Shown: positions 33,466-44,942 of the stretch, piece by piece
Layout: each line of letters opens with the position of its first letter
Position numbering within the stretch: position 1 is the stretch's first letter
From: Hypericum androsaemum
Lineage: Eukaryota > Streptophyta > Magnoliopsida > Malpighiales > Hypericaceae
Length of the DNA: 64,000 nt
Direction of reading: 5' to 3'
NCBI GenBank assembly: GCA_963995505.1
Contig: OZ023198.1
Span: 868,001-932,000, forward strand
Position numbers and translations under genes: made by a program
Notes under the pieces: model-generated
The model's database searches: none
What the model was told of the DNA's origin: nothing
Seen by the model: only the letters and a program-made list of their open reading frames with translations

Positions 33466-36400
33466 TCATGACCGCACGAACCGATAGAAAGGCATCCCGG
33501 ACAGATCCCGCCCAACGTGCCTCAGGAGCGTATCCGGCATGTTCGGCCAGAATCCCTCCGCCTGCAGCTTGGTCAGCGCATCCGCAGCGGAGTTGCCTTC
33601 CCTGTAGATGTGGGAGACCTGAAAAGTCATCGAACGAAGCCTGCCAAGCACCCGGAGCCAGCGATTCCGGAAACGCCAAGGCACATCCATCCTGCGAGAC
33701 TGAAAAAGCCAAAAGACAAATGTAGAGTCCGTCTCCAACCACAACTGCCGCCACCCCTTGTTAAAGGCGATCTCTACCGCGAAGAAAGCCGCCACCAACT
33801 CAGCTTCAAAAGCAAAACCAATCCCCAATTGACTTACAAAGCAGCCCTAGACAAAGCCCCGATGATTCCAGGAGCCCCCGCCGCACTCCCATCCGTATTA
33901 CACTTCATCCACCCAGGGGGCGGACAATGCCAAAAAACCTCCTTGATGACCAGTGCACGGCCAAGGCGCCAAGACACCCGAAAAGACTCCACAATCATGT
34001 GATCCTCAGGCGAATCATAAGCATGGCTAACCTCAAGAACCTCCGTCTCAGCCACCAGATTACGAACAACTATGAATAAAGCCTCCAAAGTCCGGGCCGC
34101 CCCGTCGAATATGCGCTGGTTTCGTTCAATCCAGATGGCCCAAGCGGTCGAAACCACCGCAACCCTCCATAAGGCCAGCACCTGGGGGCTGAAAACAAAC
34201 TGCATTGCCTGAACCACGAGCTCATTCAAACTAGCAAAAGCCGACCAGCGAACACCAAAAATATCAAAAATTTTCTGCCAGAGCGACCTAGCGTAGCTGC
34301 ATTGCACCAACAAATGATCCAGACTTTCCTGAGCTGCAGAACATAGGAAACATATTGAAGGACCAGTGAACCCTCTACGGCGGAGAGCCTCCACCGTGGG
34401 CAAATAGCCATGAATGACCCGCCAAAGCAACATGGAGCGGTGAGGGGGAATGAAATCGGCCCAGATCCAAACCCCCCATCGGACCACTGGAAAAGAGGGG
34501 CGCAGATGCTCGTAGGCCGCCTTTGAAGAGATAGCTCCGTCTGAGGAGTGTTTCCAGATCATCTGATCGCTGCCTGGAGGGCCAAGCGAGTAGCGTTGAA
34601 TGTTAGCAGCAATGTCAGGGAAATGCGCTACAAACTCTGGGAGCAGTCTCCACCCCCCATCTGCCCAGTATGCAGAGACCGGGAAGCAACAAGAATCACG
34701 CACATGATCCGGAATGTCCACCCTTTCCGCAATGACATAACCCAACCAGTTATCCAACCAAAAATTCGCATCTGAGTCTTCCCCAACCAAACAGATAGTG
34801 GAATCACTAATATCATCAAAACATTGCCGGAAGCCCCTGAGAACCGAGGAGCGGACAGAATTCCTAAGAGAATCTGTCACCATGCAGTAAAAACGGTCTC
34901 GAAAAATTTGGAAATAATCTTTTCTGCTGTAGAGGATGTCCCAGGACAGACGATACAGATAAGCTGTGTTCATTTTAGCTAAAGATCAGAGCCCGAGGCC
35001 GCCTTCCACCTTCGGGACACATACCTTGTCCTAAGAAACAGTACACGAACCCCTCTTATGAATGTCCCCTGTCCAGACAAAATTCCTGATGCACGTATCC
35101 ACAAGCTCGAGCAAACTCGTCGGCCACCTATAAATCATCATCGAATGCGTGAGAGAGCCCTGAATGACAGCTTGAACCAGACAGACACGACCAGCCATGG
35201 ATAATGAAGAGCCCTTCCAGCGAGAGAACTTAGCAATAACGTCATCCGCCATACTCTGAAGATAACAACGCCGCGGTGGACTATAGAAGAGAGGCACACC
35301 AAGATAAACAAAAGGGAGAGAGCCCTCTGAAATGCCCAGCGACGACTGTAGGCGATGGCGCATAGAACGCGTCAAGTGAGTGCCAAAGTAAACACGAGAC
35401 TTACTCGGGTTAAAAAATTGACCCGAGACCCCAGCATATTCTTGCAAAATTCTCAAAAGACAGTGAAAATTCGAGGAAATCGCTTTGCAGAAAATAATTA
35501 CATCATCAGCGTATAATAAATGCGAGGGGAATACGGAACTCCGCCCCGCCTTAAAACCCAGCAATTCCCCGGACAAAACTGCCTCCTGGAGACGCCTACT
35601 AAACACCTCTTCTGCCGCAATAAACAAAAGAGGAGACAGCGGGTCACCCTGTCGGACCCCTCGGGAACACCCAAAGTAACCTGCCGGGACTCCCTCCACC
35701 AGAATAGAGAGCATTGCAGACCCCAGAATGCCCCTGACCATGGAAACAAATCTATCATCGAAGCCCCACTGACGTAGAACCGCAAGCAGAAAGTCCCATC
35801 GCAAGGTGTCAAAGGCCTTCCAGATATCTAGTTTAAGAGCCATGTTCCCTACACTCCGGCGACGATCCAGAGAGTTGATCCCCTCAGAGGCCAAAGCCAT
35901 GCAGTCATGTATACTGCGACCGGGCACAAAACCAAACTGATGAAAAGATAGCAGCGAAGACAGAATCGGCCCAAAGCGGCTCGCAAGGATCTTTGTAAAA
36001 ATCTTATAAAGAAAATTCCCCAGCACAATCGGCCTATAATCCTCCACCCTGAGCGCACCTGGAATCTTCGGAATCAGAGTTACAAAGTTCGAATTAAGGC
36101 CCCGAGGGAAGAACCCATGCGCAAAAAATTCCTGAACAGCGCGAACCACATCGCCCCCTATCACCGACCAAGCCGCTTGATAAAAAGAACCACCAAAACC
36201 ATCAGGACCTGGAGCACTATCCGGGTCCAAACCAAAAACAGCAGTTTTTACCTCCTCTCCTGAGGGAATCCGTAGCAGGGACTCATTTTGCTCAGCTGTA
36301 ACAGACGGAGGTATCAGACGAGTAATCAGGGCCGATGCATCCACCCCGGCTCCTGAATCCGTAAAGAGAGATTGATAAAAGGAGACTATATGCTCCCGAA

Positions 36401-37580
36401 TCAGAAGCTTGTCCTGCACGACCTGCCCATCAATCAACATCGCAGGAATCCCAGCTTGACTATGCCGAACCTGAACACTCCTGTGGAAGAAAGTAGAATT
36501 TCGATCCCCGTGCTTAAGCCACTTAATCCGCGCCCGCTGCCTGAGAAAAATGCTATGTTGCTCTAAAGTGACATTATACTCCCGTAAAGCTGATTGTTCC
36601 TCCCTGATTAAATCCTCTTCAGGACCCCGATCAGCAATTAAATCCTGGACAACAGAAACTCTAGCAAAAAAAGTGTCCAGGCGTAAGCGAATATCCCCAA
36701 AAGTGTTCCTGTTCCAGACTCGCAAAGCACGCCTTAGGTCACGGAATTTTCTCATGATCCCCAAAATTGCACCGGTCCCCTCCTGTGGGGAAGACCAAAC
36801 CTGACGAACCACTGCCAAAAAGTTTTTATGAGATGTCCACATTGCCTGAAAACGGAAAGGACGAGGTCCAGAAATCTCCTGAGTCTCAGCACATTGAATG
36901 AGAATCGGCTTGTGATCTGAAACATTCCTGAAAAGAGCCCTGCACTGCACAGAAGGCCAGAGATCAAGAAAAGAGACGGAAGCCAAACCTCTGTCCAGAC
37001 GGGATTCCATATAACCCCCTGCATAACGACGATTAGAGTAAGTAAAACGACCCCCCAAGAGGGGAATATCCACCAAGCCACGAGCACTGATAAATGCCTG
37101 AAATTCGAAACAAGAGCGGCGATTAGGCAAACAAGTACTCCTGCGCTCATGAGCTCCCAGAACAGCATTGAAGTCACCAACAATGAGAAGAGGAAGCTCC
37201 GGAAGCTCTAATAAGTCATCCCATAGCCGACGACGCCGAGTATGACCAATATGCGCATACACAAAAGCAAAAAGGAGTGGCCGTTGGCGCCAGAAAAAAC
37301 GAACCACCACCACTTGAGAAGTAACAAGAAGAATCTCCTCCCCAAAACCAACCGGAAGCTGAGTGAACACCCACAAGCTAGGGCACCTATTGCGCCTGTA
37401 ATTGACACTCACCAAACGGTAACCAAGACCAAGCCAAAACCGTGAAGAAACTGACTCAAAATGTACCATCGGTTCAGTAATGGCAAACCAATGAGGTCGA
37501 TAACGCAAGCAGTGCTCACGAAGTTGGGTTCGGGAATGTTCATTCCCCAAACCCCGGATGTTCCAGAAGAGCAAATCCAT
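33466..37580 (-). pseudogene. LINE ORF2: endonuclease, reverse transcriptase, RNase H
   Basis: The first ATG is at 37580 (MDLLFWNIRGLGN). The endonuclease shows 'FAITEPMV', 'LIVGDFNAVL' and 'SDHKPI'. The reverse transcriptase shows 'SAPGPDGFGGSFY', 'LIPKIPG', 'DYRPIVLGN', 'LDIWKAFDTLRW', 'GVRQGDPLSPLLF' and the catalytic 'YADD'. A zinc-binding region follows ('CFLCSAAQESLDHLLVQC'), then RNase H motifs 'CNTDGSAAG', 'ETDS' and 'HIYREGNSAADALTK'. The long frame is broken by TAG at 35031-35033 and TGA at 34986-34988, both in frame, and by a frameshift, probably with a small deletion, at about 33830. Otherwise the domains are complete, so inactivation looks recent. The protein copies element RNA at nicked chromosomal DNA. 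Confidence 0.93.
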
Positions 37581-37663
37581 TACGCCCGACTGGGCCGAGT
37601 TGAGTTTTTCGGCAAGCGCTGCCGCTGAGTGTGACTCCTCATTAAAACTGAGTACTGCTGCCG

Positions 37664-38560
37664 CTATGGAACCGTCAACTCCGCCCAAGCCTGAGAAGAA
37701 ATAATAGCCTGAAGCTGCATGGGGGGATCTTCAACGGAATGAGCATGTAGAGGACTAGAAGTTCCCTGACCCGGGATAGGCAAAGCACCATCAACCAAAC
37801 CTAGTGTCTCATTGCGTATCTGAACTGTCATCACATCCGAAGCCACCGGACTAGCAAACGCAACCCTCCTTGCCGTGCGCATTTCCTCACAGGCAAATTC
37901 GGGAAGTTGGTCAGTGGTCGGCGAAGCCAAAGCCGAACCTGGAGAAGCATTAGGGGAGCTGAAAAAGCACCCCACCGGCGGACCCAACCCTGGAATATCA
38001 ACAACAAGAGATCCCCCTGCAACTGCAACTTGCCCAAAAAAATCAGGAACCCCAAAAGTGCGAATGCCAGAAGTAGAAACCACTAAATCCGGTCCTGCCT
38101 GACCCACGAGCTCCCTAGAAATAGAGCCCCCTGTCGCTGAAGAGCCCTGGACTTGCCCACCCTTAATCACAGAATCCTGAACCGCCATGGAAACGGTAAG
38201 CTCACCTTCCTTTTGTAAACAAGCAAAAGCATTAGACGTAGGAACATCCGAAGGTCTATCATTAACCCCTGACAAAGACGGAGCCGAGCCAGGACCAGTC
38301 CGCTGTTGCCAAACCCTCCTTGGCCGCCCGCGAGGCTGGTCTCTGCCCTCAAGTACATCGGAACCACCAGGGCGTTGATCAATCTCCTGGACAACCCGCT
38401 TACCTGCAGAAATCTCCCACATCCGAGGGATGCAAACGCCGACAGAGAAGGGACGTGTGGCCCACCAGCTTACAATGGTCACAAAATTTAGGCAGCTCCT
38501 CAAACACAATGTCAATAGAAGAATTCACAGCTGCAGATTCGAGCAGTAGCTGCAAATTTA
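37664..38560 (-). pseudogene. LINE ORF1, C-terminal part
   Basis: At the truncated 5' end one frame reads 'VNSSIDIVFEELPKFCDHCK' and continues 'LVGHTSLLCRR', a C-x2-C-x4-H-x4-C knuckle found behind DUF4283 in plant LINE ORF1. That frame stops near 38404, and the ORF continues in another frame (38515-37664) as a low-complexity, proline/glycine/serine-rich tail. It ends with TAG at 37664-37666, 84 bases before the ORF2 ATG. ORF1 normally coats the RNA. The DUF4283 domain itself was lost by truncation, and a frameshift separates the two parts. Confidence 0.8.
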
Positions 38561-38576
38561 GGCAACAATAACCAAA

Positions 38577-39015
38577 CTATTTTTTTAGATATACGGTTTT
38601 CATTTTATGGCTCCATTTCGGCTACAAGGTATTGATTAGGATCCCAATTGCGATTATTGCAATTGCAATTGCAATTGCTCCACCAAGGAGGACACAAAGA
38701 ACACCCGCACCCAGCTTACAACAATACCAATCCAAGGTAGAACTATGATGGTGCTCGTGCCTGAACAAGAACAACAACGGCACCAACGTGAACAGCGGAC
38801 GACGGCCTACTCTACATCCGGCACTAGAACAATATGCAATACGTTTCCACTTCTGTCTTCCTCCTTACAACCTCCTCATATTTCCGTCGCAACATGATCC
38901 GGAACCTTAATTGTCCCAAGGTGCAATAAATCGCCAAGAGATTTTCGATTTCGACAAGTCCAAAATCCATTACATCTTAAGATACAATCCAATGAATACC
39001 AGTTTCTTGTTGGGT
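38577..39015. other. Gene-free gap between LINE and LTR element B
   Basis: It contains a (TTGCAA)n-like microsatellite near 38650-38680. A minus-strand frame across it would encode a hydrophobic Ala/Ile stretch, which I attribute to that simple repeat. No gene is supported. Confidence 0.5.
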
Positions 39016-40541
39016 TGTTAGAGTGAAAAATTAATTCGCGGATTTGCTGAACCGGTTTTGGTAAAAAGGCTGTAATTTTTTGCTCAAGTATCGGATTGAC
39101 GCAATTCCAAAAACCCCAGAAAGAGAAGACAGAGATCTACAACTTTATAGGTTTATGAATTTTCTAAATTCAGCAAGAAAAGAGGTCAAACTTGGGTTGG
39201 AAATTTTGGGCAATTTAAGTTTTTCCTTATGAGGTCGGAACTATGTTAGGTTTTCTTATATTGAACACAGTCTATGATTTTTGTATGGGACTGGGGCTAG
39301 CTTTTTCTATATAATGAGAGGTTGGGCATAGGAGAAACAGACCCACAAAATAATATATCAAACTCTTAGCTTCATAATTTTTATCTTTTATGTTTCTCTT
39401 ATCTTCATAGCTTTTATCTTTTATGTTTCTCTTTTCCCCTTCCCCTTAATATCTTAATAAATTTCTTGTTCCTCAACCAAATCTTTTCTCTTCTATCTAT
39501 TTAGATCTCTTTCTTGTCTTCTCGCTTCCCCATATTCATATTTTCTCCCTATTTATTTGATCGGTCTTAGAATGACCACTCCGGACCCGTTCCTCAATTT
39601 GTTTCGACGTTCTACCACAATTTAACCACAATATATTTTTGGCATGCCTGGTGTGACTAAGGAAGGTGTCTGAGAAGAGCGATTATTGTGTCCAAACACA
39701 AGAGCTTCCATGTACGGTTTTGAGTCCTTCCTCAAAAGGGGCAAAATCGGTCAAAAAGAGGACGTCTAGCAGGGTCAGCTGACTTTGCAGGGCATTTTGG
39801 TCCTTTTTTGAGCCGAATCAGAAGAAACTTTCTTCATAAAAATTGAAGATCATTGTTTCCTCTTTTTGTGGATACCAAGAACCAAACTAGGTTTGGTGGC
39901 GATATTTTGGTGGTATTGGTATTTTATATAATTGGTCTACAAGTAGTTTTAGAAAAAATTCGTACCTTAATGGAACGACTTCGGTAAAAATTAGAGTTTG
40001 TACCAAGAAAATACGACAGAAATACTACAGATTGATCAATCTATAAGTTGATTACGAATTCAGTCAACTTCGGAAGGTATTTTGATCTTCTTTCCAGTCG
40101 AATTAGGAGACAGCAATTTCTGGAGAAATTGAAGATCTATCTCTCAGTTTTTTGGAGACATTAAGATCACTTCAATTAGAGTTCGGACGAAAAAGATACG
40201 ACTAAAATACTGAAAGTTGGTCATTCTGAAATTTAAAATTTGATTACCAATTTGGGTATTAAGCATGACGTCTTTGATAGCCATGAGGGAAAGGTTGTCG
40301 CATATTTATGACCATGAAATTGCTGATCGAGAGAACTTTGGGAAGGCAATCTTAGCAGTTTTAAGATAGTTTCGTTATAACTATTGTGGTTTTAAATTGT
40401 CTGATTATTTGGTTGATGATATTGAAACTCTATCGAGGAAGTTGAATACAGGAGAAGGTACCATGTTGGAATACTTTGGTATAAAGTGAAGTATGTTATA
40501 GCATAACTACGTAGTTCAAATTAATAGAATACATCAAGTAC

Positions 40542-41522
40542 ATGATTTCAGTTTCCATTAGTGAGGAGGCAATTCAAGAAATGGAAAGAAGGCTTGAGAA
40601 TGCCGAATTTACGGCAAGACATGTAGCCAACTATGTATCAAATTACCTAATGGAGATACCATCAAGTGGCGTATATGAAATTGAAGACCGAAGAGGTTTC
40701 GAGTTACACGATTTTGAGACTAAAATTGACACAGCCGTACATGAATCGGCTAGATTTATGCAACACTTTATCCCGACCATCCAAGAGGTCAAACAAATAA
40801 CTAGTCCACAGTTGGCCGACACCACAGCCATCGAGCTTACAACACTCAAATTCGAGGAAAAGGAGGAGCTATGCTCGATACAAGTCCCATTAGTGACAGA
40901 GACAAACTTAAGTGCTGTATCAAATATGAAAGGCATTCTAGGGCCTCCGCCGGCTAAGGAAATCTTTGGGCCTTCACAAGCAAAGAAAATTTTACGGCCG
41001 TTGAAGGTTTCAAATTACAAGGAGTGTCCTCAAGTCACACGGTCGAAATTAACTGGCAACGACAAGAGGCCACCTGAGTACGCGTGGGTTAAGAGGAACG
41101 TGGTCACTCGATTGGCGACCGAGCAAGGAGTTCTCCAGAGAAAAAAATCCTTCAATGTTTGGGTGCCCAAGGAAGAACTTTCGCGATCCAAGAAAAAACT
41201 TTATGAGACACGACCCACAAGGAGTGATCTGCCTACAAGGTCTCCAAGTTATCATACGAAGCTTGTGCGTAAGGAGATGCCAAGAAAGACGAACCCACAC
41301 TCGAAAGGCAAGTATCCGGAGTCTCGTCAATTGACTCTCACGAAGACTCGACGAAGAAGGTTGGAGCAAAAAATCCAGAAACAAAGACAAATACTTAGTG
41401 ATCTTCAAAAACAGTTATATGGTCGTTCCAATAAAGCACAAAAAACTCCTACTCAGCCACAAAAGCATGTTATTGAAGCACGGAAGGCTCCTACTCTGTC
41501 GCAAAAGTCAATTATTAAATAG
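40542..41522 (+). CDS. Unrecognised ORF of LTR element B, 326 residues
   Basis: It opens MISVSISEEAIQEMERRLEN and ends at TAG 41520-41522. I recognise no known domain. The N-terminal third is acidic and mostly helical in character. A middle part has the repeated phrase 'GPPPAKEIFGPSQAKKILRP'. The C-terminal half is very basic, with 'VVTRLATEQGVLQRKK', 'VWVPKEEL' and a coiled-coil-like 'RRRRLEQKIQKQRQILSDLQ'. The C-terminal half is shared with copy A at about three residues in four. Just upstream, 40260-40540, a frame starting MTSLIAMRERLSHIYDHE holds in-frame stops and may be a decayed N-terminal extension. A nucleic-acid-binding, Gag-like role would fit the charge and position but is only inference. 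Confidence 0.6.
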   Translation: MISVSISEEAIQEMERRLENAEFTARHVANYVSNYLMEIPSSGVYEIEDRRGFELHDFETKIDTAVHESARFMQHFIPTIQEVKQITSPQLADTTAIELTTLKFEEKEELCSIQVPLVTETNLSAVSNMKGILGPPPAKEIFGPSQAKKILRPLKVSNYKECPQVTRSKLTGNDKRPPEYAWVKRNVVTRLATEQGVLQRKKSFNVWVPKEELSRSKKKLYETRPTRSDLPTRSPSYHTKLVRKEMPRKTNPHSKGKYPESRQLTLTKTRRRRLEQKIQKQRQILSDLQKQLYGRSNKAQKTPTQPQKHVIEARKAPTLSQKSIIK

Positions 41523-41649
41523 GTGATCTGTATACCGACGATGGTTAGGTCTCGACCAGTTTGATGGTATATTTTCTGCATATTTACGGTCTTGCCTTAG
41601 CCGGTTATATGTAGAGTGAAGTTAATTTTCCGCATGTTTAAGGGAAGAT

Positions 41650-41689
41650 ACACGTCAATACTTTTCCTAGCGTCAAAACATTGACGTGT
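41650..41689 (+). other. Conserved hairpin before the polypurine tract (copy B)
   Basis: ACACGTCAA (41650-41658) pairs with TTGACGTGT (41681-41689), followed at once by the purine tract and the right LTR. The stem is identical to that of copy A; the loop has two base changes that abolish the inner stem. Confidence 0.75.
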
Positions 41690-42630
41690 GGGGGGCATTG
41701 TTGGAACGAAAAATTAATTCATAAATTTACTGATCTTATTTTGGTAAAAAGACTATAACTTTTGGTTCATGTATCAGATTAATACGATTCTAAAAGATAC
41801 AGAAAGAGAAGATAGAGATCTACAACTTTATAGTTTATGACTTTTTCAAATTCGGCACGAAAAGAGGCCAAACTTGGGTTGGAAATTTTGGGCAGTTTAA
41901 GTTTTTCCTTATGAGGCCGGAACTATGTTAGGTTTTCTTCTATTGAACACGGCCTAGGATTTTTGTATGGGACTGGGGCTACCTTTTTCTATAAAATGAG
42001 AGCTTGGGTATAGGAGAAATAGACCCACAAAATAACACATCAAACTCTTAGCTTCATAACTTTTATCTTTTATGTTTCTCTTAGCTTCATAGCTTTCCTT
42101 TTTTATGTTTCTCTTTTCCCCTTCCCCTTAATATCTTAATAAACCTCTTGCTTCTCCACCAATTCTTTTCTCCTCTATGTATTCAGATCTCTTTCTCTCT
42201 TCTCGCTTCCCCATATTCATCTTTTCTCCCTATTCGTTCGATCGCTCGTGGGACAACCACTCTGGACCCGTTCCTAAGTTTGTTTCAACGTTCTACCACA
42301 CTTTACCCACAACAGTTCCTAATTACACCAACCGGAATCCACCGTCGAGGGGAGTCGGATCCTGTCATATGATAATTTTGGTATTTAAAAAAATTCAAGA
42401 CCTTTTGTGAATTTTTTTGGGATTTTTTTTTCAAAAGTTATAAAGTTTTGATATAATGTACTAAAAAATTATTTTTTTAGTAAACTAGTTCTCGAGTTCT
42501 GAAAAATCAAACCCATTAGTAACCCGAAACCAATTTTCATCTTAAATTAACAATTAAAATTACCTAAATATCCCTCCCTCGCATTATCCCTTCGCCAAAA
42601 TACAACTTGGAGAAATGGTGTTACTGACTC

Positions 42631-44942
42631 GGGTTTTTGCCCAAAATGATGCTATAGTACAACTTTATTACCAATATGGTGTTACTCTTGAAAAAATTCC
42701 GAGAATAGTGACCCTTTTCCAGATCGAAATTTTTTTTCGACTTGGGGTACTCAGATCAAAAAATTATTCGACCAAGGATTGAAATCGAAAAAAAATTTTG
42801 ACTTTGATTGTCGAACGAATCTTTTCGACGTAGGATTCAGGTCGAAAGTTATTTTTGACTTGAGGAGAGAAAAATCTTAGGTCGAAAAAAACGTTCGACC
42901 TGAGGAAGGGATCCAAATTTGAATGAATACAATTCTGGCCTCTCTTTTTAATTCTCATAACAAGACATCATCACTTTATTGAAATTCTTCCTCCTCTTTT
43001 TTTGGGTTTTTGTGACTTTGTTTGTATTTTACTGTTTCTATCCTTTCCTTGTGGGCGTACATTCTTGGACAGGAGAAGAGAGCTAGATTTTTTTATTTTA
43101 TTTTGTGTATTATCTCAACATTAAATGGCTCTATTTAACGGTGTATTTTTTAACGATATATTTTATGTTCGTATGATTTTAATCAAATCTTTTTTAATTG
43201 AATACAAATTCTTTATTCTTGATATTTTGGGTAGATTTGGGCCTCTATAATTAAGCAAGATTTTTCTCTGGCTGCCAATAAAGAAAGGTTTAACTAACAT
43301 TCTCCGAAGTCCGAATAAATATATAGTTTTAGGAAAATAATTTTTTAAAATTTTTGTTAGTGTTTAGATATGTAGTGGTCATTCTTTCTAAATATAGAAC
43401 ATATTAGACATTCAAAACAATGTATCTTCAAAAAAAAGAGGCCGTATTTTTTTGACCTAATTTTAATGTTTTAAAAACTACGGTCCGATTGGCAGTTGGA
43501 CCGGTCGGACCGCTACTTGGAATCAAATTCGGGTCAAATTTTTTCTAAACCCCAGAATGCGGTTCGACCGGCTAAAATCTGGTCGGACTGTCTGGTCAAG
43601 TACTTCCGGGTGATCCGGTTCGCCCGGATCAAAAAAATTAGTATTTATTTTTTCCATTTTATCTGATTTAATTTAGAAATAAAAATTCAACTTCCACATT
43701 CGGAGAGTGTACATCACTTTTTGATCACAAAAAAATTATTTTTTAACAATTCTTGATAATATTTCAACTAAGTCAAACGAATTGGACTAATATGTCGAAG
43801 CTGAAAACTTGTATAATCATCTTGTTGTTCTTCTAGACTTGTTCAATTCATGTTTGAAGACTTTGTTTGGATAAATTGTATAACAAAGTTGCTAAATATT
43901 TGAACTTATTTAATATTTTATTATTTTGTATGTTAAATTAAATTTATTAAACATTATTTTATTATATTAATATAAAATAGAAGTACCGGCCCGACTGACA
44001 GCCCGATCAGTCCGACCGGTTGAACCAGAAATTTTAAGAATTCTCGGTCGTCTTCCAGGTCGGTTTTAAAAACATTGCCTAATTTAAGGGATGTGTATAT
44101 GTGGTCTTTATGAGATTTTGGAAAAGCCAATTTTCATAAAATCTTTTATAGGTATTTAGGTTTGAAGTTTGTACATAATTGGACAAAAGAAAACATAAAT
44201 CAAGATTGCTGATTTGGTATGCGTGCGTCACCAACTTTAAATATGCAACGTGTGGACTAATACATCTTTTTGAAGCTTGATGCAATATTATGAGATTTTC
44301 CCGGGAAAAAAAATCGGTGTTTGTACTTTGTTCCAAGTTCCAACAGGTATAATATAAAAAAGAAAATTTTAAAAAAGTCCGGTACCAAATCATTTTTTTA
44401 TTTATACTGCTTTCTTAAAGGTTTTATTGCATTTTCTTTAAATAACCCATAGCTTTTTTGGATCCATAAATATGTGCAAGGAATTACTGGGTTAAGATTC
44501 ATTAGTACTTTACTTTATGGACCAAGCTGTTTAAAATGAAAATTATCAATAAAATTACTGGTAGGAAGTAGACATCAGGGATTGCTGTTCAATAAAGTGA
44601 TGATGTCTTGTTATGAGAATTAAAAAGAGAGGCCAGAATTGCTGTATTCATTCAAATTTGGATCCCTTCCTCAGGTGGAAAGTTTTTTTTGACACGAGGT
44701 TTCTCTCCTCAGGTCGAAAAAAACTTTTGACCTGGGTCCCAGGTCAAAAAGATTCGTTCGACAATTAAAGTCAAAAAAATTTTTTGATTTTAATTGCAGG
44801 TCAAATAATTTTTTCGATCTAAGTATTCCAGGTCGGAAATTTTTTTCGATCTAAGAAACGGACACCATTCTCGAAATTTTTTCAACAGTAACACCGTATT
44901 GGTAATAAAATTGTACTGTAGCACCATTTTGGACAAAAACCC
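42631..44942. mobile_element. Long-TIR element with palindrome arrays, 2.3 kb
   Basis: Terminal inverted repeats of about 353 bases (42631-42983 and 44588-44942) start GGGTTTTTG(C/T)CCAAAATG and end TCACTTTATTGAA. The flanks TACTGACTC (42622-42630) and TACTCACTG (44943-44951) agree at seven of nine bases, suggesting a 9-bp duplication and the Mutator-like class. Each TIR holds six consecutive imperfect palindromes built on AGGTCGAA...TTCGACCT (42720-42907 and about 44672-44860). The interior has no transposase and contains a hAT-type MITE at 43464-44077. Confidence 0.82.
43464..44077. mobile_element. hAT-type MITE nested in the long-TIR element
   Basis: The ends are TAATGTTTTAAAAAC and, from the right, CAATGTTTTTAAAACC. 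Perfect 8-bp flanking repeats CCTAATTT lie at 43456-43463 and 44078-44085. Subterminal regions are rich in GGTCGGACCG and GACCGG words on both strands. The 614-bp interior has no coding frame of note. Confidence 0.85.

Larger units (their letters stand above)
32953..38561 (-). mobile_element. LINE (non-LTR retrotransposon), 5'-truncated, 5.6 kb
   Basis: The element is flanked by 15-bp direct repeats GCAACAATAACCAAA at 32938-32952 and 38562-38576, a target-site duplication without mismatch. Next to the left copy is a run of ten T (32953-32962), the poly(A) tail of a minus-strand insertion. Reading from 38561 downward there is the end of ORF1 (zinc knuckle), ORF2 (endonuclease, reverse transcriptase, zinc-binding domain, RNase H) and about 500 bases of 3' UTR. 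The 5' end is cut within ORF1. Confidence 0.95.
39016..42314 (+). mobile_element. Small LTR retrotransposon, copy B, complete ends
   Basis: The left LTR is 39016-39633 and the right LTR 41699-42314, aligning along their full length from TGTT(A/G)GA to CCACAA(C/T)A. Both have a TATA box before GAGAG (TATATAA at 39308-39314 in the left one) and an AATAAA signal. TGGCATGCC after the left LTR is a candidate primer site, and GTGTGGGGGGCAT before the right LTR is the polypurine tract. The 2.07-kb interior has no protease, reverse transcriptase or integrase. It carries one 326-codon ORF and a stop-riddled upstream frame. No convincing target duplication was seen. The LTRs differ more than in copy A, so this insertion is older. 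It belongs to the non-autonomous LARD/TRIM class. Confidence 0.9.

Noticed and set aside
33468..34002. Plus-strand frames of 85-161 codons over the LINE
   Set aside because: Antisense shadows of the RNase H region of ORF2.
38600..38830. Minus-strand hydrophobic frame resembling a membrane anchor
   Set aside because: The Ala/Ile run is generated by a TTGCAA simple repeat and there is no supporting start or second exon.
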